NCBI GenBank assembly: GCA_004293645.1
Contig: REAB01000085.1
Span: 1-49,903 of the forward strand
Direction: 5' to 3'
Origin: Cytophagia bacterium
Lineage (GTDB): Bacteria; Bacteroidota; Bacteroidia; Cytophagales; Spirosomataceae
DNA: 49,903 bases
This document shows, one piece after another, positions 44,971-49,903 of this stretch. Under the pieces are notes generated by a model, which saw only the letters and a program-made list of their open reading frames with translations, was not told where the DNA came from and ran no database searches. The position numbers and the translations under genes were made by a program. Position 1 is the first letter of the stretch. Each line of letters begins with the position of its first letter.

Positions 44971-45215
44971 CATCCTAACCCTCCCCTTCTAAAAAAGAGG
45001 GTTTTTACTACTAATACCCCCTCTCTTTCAAAAGAAGGGGATTTTTACTACTAATGCCCCCTCTCCTTCAAAAGAAGGGGATTTTTACTACTATTACCCC
45101 CTCTCCTTCAAAAGGAGAGGATTTTTACTACTAATGCCCCCTCTCCTTCAAAAGGAGAGGATTTTTACTATTACTACCCCCTCTCCTTCAAAAGGAGAGG
45201 GCTGGGGTGAGGTTA
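44971..45215. repeat. Hairpin repeat block A (five 40-bp tandem units)
   Basis: Five direct repeats of exactly 40 bases lie at 45001-45040, 45041-45080, 45081-45120, 45121-45160 and 45161-45200. Each is ATTTTTACTACTAATG plus a palindrome CCCCCTCTCCTTCAAAAGG... that forms a hairpin with loop CAAA. The block opens with CATCCTAACCCTCCCCTT (44971-) and closes with GAGGGCTGGGGTGAGGTTA (45197-45215); opening and closing sequences are imperfect inverted repeats of each other. There are no unique spacers and no gene in it. Confidence 0.9.
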
Positions 45216-45223
45216 CTTTGTTT

Positions 45224-45360
45224 TAACCCCACCCTAACCCTCCCCTTGTAAAGAGGGAGGGAATTGTTACTACTACTACTACCCCCTCTCCTTCAAAAGA
45301 AGAGGATTTTTACTATTACTGCCCCCTCTCCTTCAAAAGGAGAGGGCTGGGGTGAGGTTA
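45224..45360. repeat. Hairpin repeat block B (shorter copy of block A)
   Basis: A second, shorter copy: it opens with TAACCCCACCCTAACCCTCC (45224-), contains an enlarged linker with TACTACTACTACTACC, then two hairpin units (about 45262-45305 and 45306-45345), and closes with GCTGGGGTGAGGTTA at 45346-45360. It is eight bases after block A. The final TTA is the stop codon (TAA on the minus strand) of the DUF559 gene. Confidence 0.9.
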
Positions 45361-45717
45361 TTGCTTGAAATTACTTTTAATCTTTTTTAATACTGTACTT
45401 AAATCACCTAAAACCTCTTCGTTTTTGCATCGTATCACATTGATTTCTAAACCTTTGATTGCTTCGGTTCGGTGGGCATCATACGCTTGTGCTTCGTCCG
45501 AATCGTGTACATTGCCATCTACTTCTACGGCCAATCTTTCTTCGGGGCAATAAAAATCAAGCACAAAATAACCAACGCTGTACTGTCTTCTAAACTTTCG
45601 ATTTTCTAAACGACGACCGCGCAGCACTCCCCACAATACCTCCTCTGCTTGGGTTTGTTCGCGCCGTAATAAACGCCGCGTTTCTTCCATTTCTTTGATA
45701 TTATACAGAGTTGTCAT
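45358..45717 (-). CDS. DUF559 endonuclease (Vsr-like PD-(D/E)XK fold)
   Basis: A 119-residue small nuclease of the DUF559 family, related to very-short-patch-repair endonucleases. Signatures: RRLLRREQTQAEEVLWGVLRG, RKFRRQYSVGYFVLDFYCPE, RLAVEVDGNVHDSDEAQAYD and EINVIRCKNEEVLGDL. The Asp in VLDFYC and the Glu/Asp in AVEVDG are the likely metal ligands. The last codons run straight into the hairpin repeat, whose terminal TTA supplies the stop. A decayed repeat copy lies on its 5' side. It interrupts the two beta-oxidation genes. Biological role of the family is unknown; association with such repeats is discussed in the findings. Confidence 0.88.
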   Translation of the reverse strand: MTTLYNIKEMEETRRLLRREQTQAEEVLWGVLRGRRLENRKFRRQYSVGYFVLDFYCPEERLAVEVDGNVHDSDEAQAYDAHRTEAIKGLEINVIRCKNEEVLGDLSTVLKKIKSNFKQ

Positions 45718-45730
45718 AATATGGGATATG

Positions 45731-45808
45731 TCTAATCCTACCCTTCTTCGATAGTGGTCGAGAAATTTACTCCTTTCTCATTCACAAAGAGAAGGATGAG
45801 AAGAGGTT
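45731..45808. repeat. Decayed copy of the hairpin repeat on the 5' side of DUF559
   Basis: TCTAATCCTACCCTTCTTC (45731-45749) resembles the opening sequence of blocks A and B, and CTCCTTTCTC-N9-GAGAAGG followed by ATGAGAAGAGGTTTT (45770-45808) resembles the hairpin plus closing sequence. Similarity is clear in layout but much diverged in bases. It fills most of the 95-base gap between the DUF559 start and the thiolase stop. Confidence 0.5.
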
Positions 45809-45812
45809 TTAT

Positions 45813-47018
45813 TTAAATCAACTCAAAAATGGTGGCGATGCCCATGCCACCGCCGATGCAAAGCGTAGAAAGACCAAACTGTTTGCCCGTACGCTCCATT
45901 TCGTCAATCAACGTGGCCGAGATAATGGCACCTGTTGCACCCAGTGGGTGGCCGAGGGCAATAGCACCGCCGTTTACGTTTACTTTTGAAATATCTACGC
46001 CCAATTGCTCCATAAAAAACATCGGCACTGCCGCAAAAGCTTCGTTTACTTCAAACAAATCAATGTCTGAGATGCTCATGCCCGCTTTTTTTAACACTTT
46101 TTGGGCGGCAGGCACGGGGCCAGTAAGCATAATAGTAGGCTCCGAACCCACAATGGCAAACGCCTTGATTTTGGCGCGTGCTTTGAGTCCAAGTTTTTCA
46201 CCTATTTCTTTGGAGCCAATCAACAAACCAGCCGCCCCGTCCACAATCTGCGACGAGTTGCCCGCGTGGTGCACGTGGTTGATTTTGTCCATATCAGCAT
46301 ATTTCATCAACGCCAGCGCGTCCAAACCCATGCTGCCCATCATTTCAAAAGCAGGTTTTAGAGTACCCAACGACTCTACGGTAGTGCCAGGCCGCACGCC
46401 TTCGTCGCGGTTGAGTAGCGTAATGCCCAACTCGTCTTGGTAAGGCACCAGCGATTTTTCAAAGCGATTGGCCGCTTGTGCGGCACTTGCGCGGCGATAC
46501 GACTCTGCCGCATAGGTGTCCACGTCGGTGCGCGAATAACCATATTTGGTGGCAATCAAGTCGGCAGAAATACCTTGCGGCACAATGTTGTGGCGACCTA
46601 TTATGTTTGGATTGAACATCAATGCGCCACCATCAGAACCCATTGGCACGCGGCTCATTGATTCTACGCCGCCCGCTACCATCAAATCTACCTGCCCCGA
46701 CATGACGTAGGCAGCGGCTTGATTGATGGCTTCCAGGCCCGACGAACAAAAACGGTTGAGTTGTACGCCCGCTACGCTTTCGGCGTAGCCTGCTTCGAGT
46801 ACCGCCGTGCGGGCAATGTCGGCACCTTGCTCGCCCACGGGTGTTACGCAGCCCATTATTACGTCGTCCACGTAACTGGTGTCAAGGTTGTTGCGTTGTT
46901 GAATTGCCTTCAATACGCTGGTTAAAAGTTGGATAGGCTGCACCTCGTGGAGGCTACCGTCCGATTTGCCGCGTCCGCGTGGGGTGCGTGCAGCGTCATA
47001 AATCAATGCTTCGGCCAT
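45813..47018 (-). CDS. fadA: Acetyl-CoA C-acyltransferase (3-ketoacyl-CoA thiolase)
   Basis: A 401-residue thiolase that cleaves 3-ketoacyl-CoA with CoA in the last step of beta-oxidation. The active site is complete: nucleophile Cys91 in LNRFCSSGLEAIN, His357 in GGAIALGHPLGATGA and Cys387 in STLCIGGGMGIA. N-terminal AEALIYDAARTPRGRGKSDG is typical of degradative thiolases. It is upstream of the fadJ-like gene on the same strand; the two would be an operon without the repeat/DUF559 insert. The symbol follows the fadBA naming. Confidence 0.93.
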   Translation of the reverse strand: MAEALIYDAARTPRGRGKSDGSLHEVQPIQLLTSVLKAIQQRNNLDTSYVDDVIMGCVTPVGEQGADIARTAVLEAGYAESVAGVQLNRFCSSGLEAINQAAAYVMSGQVDLMVAGGVESMSRVPMGSDGGALMFNPNIIGRHNIVPQGISADLIATKYGYSRTDVDTYAAESYRRASAAQAANRFEKSLVPYQDELGITLLNRDEGVRPGTTVESLGTLKPAFEMMGSMGLDALALMKYADMDKINHVHHAGNSSQIVDGAAGLLIGSKEIGEKLGLKARAKIKAFAIVGSEPTIMLTGPVPAAQKVLKKAGMSISDIDLFEVNEAFAAVPMFFMEQLGVDISKVNVNGGAIALGHPLGATGAIISATLIDEMERTGKQFGLSTLCIGGGMGIATIFELI

Positions 47019-47425
47019 TTTTTTTTAATTGGTGGTTTTTATGTACTTGTGCAAAATAAAACGATGTTTTTAATAAATTTAATTATCTATAAATCAGACG
47101 ATTGTTTTCAAATCAGCCCATTCGCAAATTTTTAAATTTACTTAATTCGCGGTTTGAAGTTTACAAAGCAGAGATATTCAACAAATCATTTTCTTGTTCA
47201 ATCATCAAAAAATACTCTGCTTGCATACTATTTTTTGACAAAAGTAAAGATTTAACGAACTATTTCAAGCGTTGGTTTAAAAAGTTCTTGAAAAAATGCT
47301 TATTTGTTGATAATACATTTACGGACTTCGCTGCCGGGAATGGGCCAAACATTACCGCAACAGTTCGTTTTTGAACTGCGTTAGCATGGCGATATTGTCT
47401 AAAAAAGCCTTAATTTGGTGATAAT
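47019..47425. other. Intergenic stretch, no gene seen
   Basis: About 400 AT-rich bases upstream of the thiolase gene. It must hold the thiolase promoter (minus strand), but I see no clear -33/-7 pair. A 90-codon plus-strand frame at 47102-47374 is low-complexity in composition and not credible. Near 47320-47400 the base composition becomes more gene-like, perhaps a trace of a lost gene. Confidence 0.5.
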
Positions 47426-47809
47426 TCACTGAGATTTGGCCGCACCCCACAGCAATAAAAGCCAGCCCGCAATGAGTGCCGTACCTCCGATGGGTGCAAT
47501 AGCCCCAAACGCTTTAATGCCCGTAAAGCAAATGGTATAAAGCGACCCCGAAAAAATAAAAACGCCCCCCACAAAAGCGTAACCTGCCCAAGTAAACCAC
47601 TTGACCGACGTGCCAGGGGCATTTTGGAGCAATACACCCAACATTACCAAAGCCAAGGCGTGATAAAACTGGTAACGCACGGCGGTTTCGTAGGTATCAA
47701 ACCGACCCGATGCTTCCAAACTTGCTTTGAGTGCGTGCGCCCCAAATGCACCCAAACCAACGCCTACTGCGCCCAAAAGTGCGCCCATTTGAAGAAATAA
47801 CTTTGCCAT
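47426..47809 (-). CDS. DUF423 family membrane protein
   Basis: A 127-residue inner-membrane protein of the DUF423 (YgdD-like) family with four hydrophobic helices: MGALLGAVGVGLGAFGAHAL, YQFYHALALVMLGVLL, WAGYAFVGGVFIFSGSLY and GGTALIAGWLLLLWGA. The GAFGAHALK and FSGSLY signatures are conserved in the family. Function unknown. It is four bases behind the DUF1801 gene, so they are cotranscribed. Confidence 0.92.
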   Translation of the reverse strand: MAKLFLQMGALLGAVGVGLGAFGAHALKASLEASGRFDTYETAVRYQFYHALALVMLGVLLQNAPGTSVKWFTWAGYAFVGGVFIFSGSLYTICFTGIKAFGAIAPIGGTALIAGWLLLLWGAAKSQ

Positions 47810-47812
47810 TTT

Positions 47813-48247
47813 TTAGTTTTTGATTTTTAATGCCTCTTTTTTGCGTTGCTGTCCTATCATTTGACCAAACGTGGTGTTGGGCTTCGATTCGTTTAACAAA
47901 ATAGCTTGCTGCACTATTTCCAAAAACACCTCTTCGCGGGTTTGAAAATCGGACAAATTTTTGAAAGTAATGCCCCGTATCCATTTCCGATTGTTCGCTT
48001 CGAGCACACCTGCGGCATCTTCGAGCCAAAACCCTTTCGGAAAACCAATTTCGACGCCCTTAACAGCGTGTATTTTGCCAACGTAGCACACATAGTCGCC
48101 ACAGGTAAAAAACAACGTATTGTACAACAGCCGTTCGCGCATTTGAACATGCGCTACCGACATCAACTGCCTTAAATAATAAAGCAAATGCCTTACTTCA
48201 ACCGTTTGCTGACTTATAAAGTCTTCTAAATCAATGTAATTTTTCAT
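47813..48247 (-). CDS. DUF1801 domain protein
   Basis: A 144-residue soluble protein of the DUF1801 (YdhG-like) type: RHLLYYLRQLMSVAHVQMRER, LLYNTLFFTCGDYVCYVGK, KGVEIGFPKGFWLEDAAGVLE, KWIRGITFKNLSDF. These match the family pattern of an N-terminal helix pair, a beta-sheet with a GFPKG-like turn and a lysine-rich end. No known reaction. Three small genes (glycosyltransferase, this, DUF423) follow each other within five bases and form a leftward operon. Confidence 0.82.
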   Translation of the reverse strand: MKNYIDLEDFISQQTVEVRHLLYYLRQLMSVAHVQMRERLLYNTLFFTCGDYVCYVGKIHAVKGVEIGFPKGFWLEDAAGVLEANNRKWIRGITFKNLSDFQTREEVFLEIVQQAILLNESKPNTTFGQMIGQQRKKEALKIKN

Positions 48248-48251
48248 TGGT

Positions 48252-49118
48252 TTAAGTTATTTTGTAGTTACGATACTCGCCTATTCGCCAACCTGTTAGC
48301 TGCTCTATCCACATATTGAGGCGGTATCGGAGGGTTAATTTTTTTTGGGTAATATCGTGTGTAAACTGCCAATTTTTCTGCGCAATTCGTGCTTGCATAA
48401 TTTGCGGATGGGTGCCCTCAAATTTAGCCAAAGAATCAATACCCGAATAATCGAAGGCCACTATATCGGCTTTTTGCGCATCGGTGGCATTGTCCCAATA
48501 CTTATTTACCGCCCGTTGTTTGTTTTGCATCACGCGCGGGTCTTTTACCCAACCATAATGATACATCTGCGCGTCAATAGGTTTGACGCGCAGCTTCTGG
48601 TTTTGGCCTTTTCTGAAGCCCTGCGCGTCGCGGTATGAGTAAATGGTCGGGTCGTTTTTGATGATTCTTATCTCGCGTCGGTACCAGGCGGGCGAGTCGC
48701 CGAGGTAATCGTATGAGCCGTAAAAGTGCAGATAATCGAGCAGAAGCCCGTCTATGTTGGGGTCGTTTTGCCAATTTTCCATGGCTGTTTTGATGGTATT
48801 CAAATACTTTTGGTGCAGCACTTCGTCGCCTTGCACATAAAACGCCCAGTTGGCTTGCGGCGAAATGGCGCGCAGTGCTTTGTTGGTTTCGTGGGCATAC
48901 ACTGCACCGCCATCGCGCAGCGACTCATCCCAAACGGTTTCTACGATTCTGATTTTGGGCGATCCAATCTGCTGAATCAGTTCGAGCGTGCCATCATCGC
49001 TTTTGCCCACGGCCACCACAAACTCATCGCAAAGTGGCAACACCGAACCAATGGCCTCCACCACAGGAAAATCAAACCGAACGGCATTTCGAATAAAAGT
49101 AAAACCTGAGACAAACAT
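48252..49118 (-). CDS. Glycosyltransferase family 2-like protein
   Basis: A 288-residue GT-A type glycosyltransferase. The N-terminal Rossmann-like part has VSGFTFIRNAVRFDFPVVEAI, DEFVVAVGKSDDGTLELIQQI and WAFYVQGDEVLH, where the DxD-type site is QGDE. The second half (YLHFYGSYDYLGDSPAWYRREIRII, MYHYGWVKDPRVM) resembles glycosyltransferases of cell-surface glycans. No membrane segment or signal. The acceptor is unknown. First gene of the leftward operon; a long hairpin lies about 70 bases upstream. Confidence 0.88.
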   Translation of the reverse strand: MFVSGFTFIRNAVRFDFPVVEAIGSVLPLCDEFVVAVGKSDDGTLELIQQIGSPKIRIVETVWDESLRDGGAVYAHETNKALRAISPQANWAFYVQGDEVLHQKYLNTIKTAMENWQNDPNIDGLLLDYLHFYGSYDYLGDSPAWYRREIRIIKNDPTIYSYRDAQGFRKGQNQKLRVKPIDAQMYHYGWVKDPRVMQNKQRAVNKYWDNATDAQKADIVAFDYSGIDSLAKFEGTHPQIMQARIAQKNWQFTHDITQKKLTLRYRLNMWIEQLTGWRIGEYRNYKIT

Positions 49119-49187
49119 GGCTGAGAAAGTGTAAAGTGAATTACGGCTGGTTTATGCGGTGGTGGCTGTGTAAAATATCTCAAAGGT

Positions 49188-49237
49188 ATAAAAACAAAAC
49201 GTGCCATGCTTATTTGCACGGCACGTTTTGTTTTTAT
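49188..49237. terminator. Strong terminator hairpin
   Basis: A perfect 18-bp stem (ATAAAAACAAAACGTGCC at 49188-49205 with 49220-49237), 14-base loop, A-run and T-run on either side. Read on the minus strand it ends transcription from the Ig-like fragment before the glycosyltransferase operon. Confidence 0.9.
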
Positions 49238-49379
49238 GATACCATCTGACACGGGTGTCGGTTTACAATCTTTGCAACGATATATCAATATGCACTACCC
49301 AACATTTCTCTGGAAGGTGGTTTCCGTAAAAGAATTTTGCCGCAAAACCGCTGCCGCGTGGAGTGTTATACATTCTTTT

Positions 49380-49806
49380 TCACTTTTTTTCTTTCGCTGT
49401 ATATTCTGCCACTACGTTGGTGGTGTAGCTTGCGCCGTCAAAAACAGCTACCCCATTTCTGAACCAATTGACTATTCCAGCGCAACCTGTTGCCGTCAAT
49501 ACCGTTTGCTCGCCCGTACACATTCCGTTGGGCTTGTTGGTACTGATGTAACAGTAAGCACCACTTCTGCACTCATTACATTGCCGCAAGGACCTAAAGT
49601 TTCTACTTTGTATTTGTCGCCGTTGTTGGAAACAGTGGTGGCAAAATCATACATATTGGACGTTGCACCAGCTATTACTGAGCCATTTCTGTACCATTGG
49701 TAACCCGTAATGGTGCCACTGCCAAACACCGAAAAACTCACATTACTGGCTTCGCAAATCGACGGGTACGTTTACATTCAAAACCACATCTGCGCTCGTT
49801 ACACTT
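49380..49806 (-). pseudogene. Frameshifted Ig-like repeat adhesin fragment
   Basis: Read on the minus strand, three frames join into tandem Ig-like repeats of the large Bacteroidota surface/gliding-type proteins: PSVTSADVVLNVNVPV, a shift near 49757-49763, then ICEASNVSFSVFGSG, GYQWYRNGSVIAGATSNMYD and CGNVMSAEVVLTVT, a shift near 49545, then STNKPNGMCTGEQTVLTATG and VNWFRNGVAVFDGASYTT, stopping in AEYTAKEKK at an A-run. A further shift at that A-run would continue the frame to about 49295, just before the terminator. At least two frameshifts mean the gene is broken (or the sequence has errors). The 5' part is missing, apparently replaced at about 49807 by other DNA. Confidence 0.75.
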
Positions 49807-49860
49807 GGCATTTTCGTAAATTTAGTGGTAATGTCTAACTTTGCATCAAAATTCTAAGAG

Positions 49861-49903
49861 ATGCAAGCAGCAGATTTATATACAAAAATCCTTGGTATCG
49901 AAT
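49861..49903 (+). CDS. Start of a probable transposase, cut by the window edge
   Basis: ATG 49861 opens a frame MQAADLYTKILGIE that runs off the end. The sequence resembles the N-terminus of ISL3-type transposases (ELYxKLLGI), from memory only. The 50 bases before it, starting GGCATTTTCGTAAATTTAG at 49807, interrupt the Ig-like protein and would be the left end of the element. Contig ends in insertion sequences are common, which supports this reading. Confidence 0.4.
   Translation, partial: MQAADLYTKILGIE

Noticed and set aside
45001-45345. CRISPR-like look of the regular 40-bp repeats
   Set aside because: There are no unique spacers; the linkers between palindromes are near-identical and only about 16 bases, and no cas genes are in the window.
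47102-47374. 90-codon plus-strand frame upstream of the thiolase gene
   Set aside because: Low-complexity Phe/Lys-rich composition from AT-rich DNA, with no family resemblance.

Overview
The window looks like a chromosomal contig from a member of the Bacteroidota, most likely Cytophagales (Spirosomataceae/Runella-like; the family is an inference from overall protein character, not a database result). Supporting signs are two SusC/SusD outer-membrane uptake pairs, LytTR response regulator plus 7TM-DISM/His_kinase signalling, a Bacteroidota-type promoter (TATCTTTG) and the near absence of Shine-Dalgarno sequences. Both ends look broken: a SusC gene enters without its N-terminal two thirds, and the right end stops 14 codons into an ORF that resembles the start of a transposase. 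No rRNA or tRNA gene was seen.

Region 1 (1-14353, + strand): a 5'-truncated SusC and a SusD-like lipoprotein, a terminator, then five closely packed genes for exported proteins: a c-type cytochrome fused to a copper monooxygenase-like domain, a large FG-GAP/ASPIC-UnbV protein, a vanadium haloperoxidase/PAP2 enzyme, an SGNH esterase, and a large propeller/HEAT/cytochrome c dehydrogenase-like protein. This reads as one periplasmic or surface redox and esterase operon.

Region 2 (14354-15939): accessory island. It holds a very GC-rich iterated repeat, a long imperfect palindrome, a broken orphan C-terminal domain (DUF6973-like signature) and a small lipoprotein directly behind it.

Region 3 (15940-28086): a polysaccharide utilization locus. 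A LacI-type regulator with a near-perfect operator faces a GH88 unsaturated glucuronyl hydrolase, a DUF1080 protein, a heparinase II/III lipoprotein, SusC, SusD and a second heparinase II/III. Lyases cut a uronic-acid polymer, SusCD imports the oligosaccharides and GH88 removes the unsaturated end sugar. No sulfatase is present, so a non-sulfated uronate polymer is a reasonable guess.

Region 4 (28104-34572): trmD and kdsA sit behind a HepT/MntA toxin-antitoxin pair. Then come an outer-membrane barrel, a lipase-like hydrolase, and a sulfur operon (ArsR regulator, TPMT-like methyltransferase, persulfide-dioxygenase-like protein with two rhodanese domains).

Region 5 (34616-42622): a sensor kinase and its LytTR regulator, separated by a ribbon-helix-helix/MazF-like toxin-antitoxin pair and an unknown membrane-anchored protein. 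Then a gene remnant, a DUF1080 protein, a PBP4-type D-Ala-D-Ala carboxypeptidase, a DUF2252 protein and a protein possibly related to DNA polymerase III psi.

Region 6 (42765-49903): fatty-acid beta-oxidation genes (fadJ-like and thiolase) split by an array of 40-bp hairpin repeats and a DUF559 endonuclease gene whose stop codon lies in the repeat. Then DUF423, DUF1801 and glycosyltransferase genes, and a frameshifted Ig-like adhesin fragment apparently cut by an insertion sequence.
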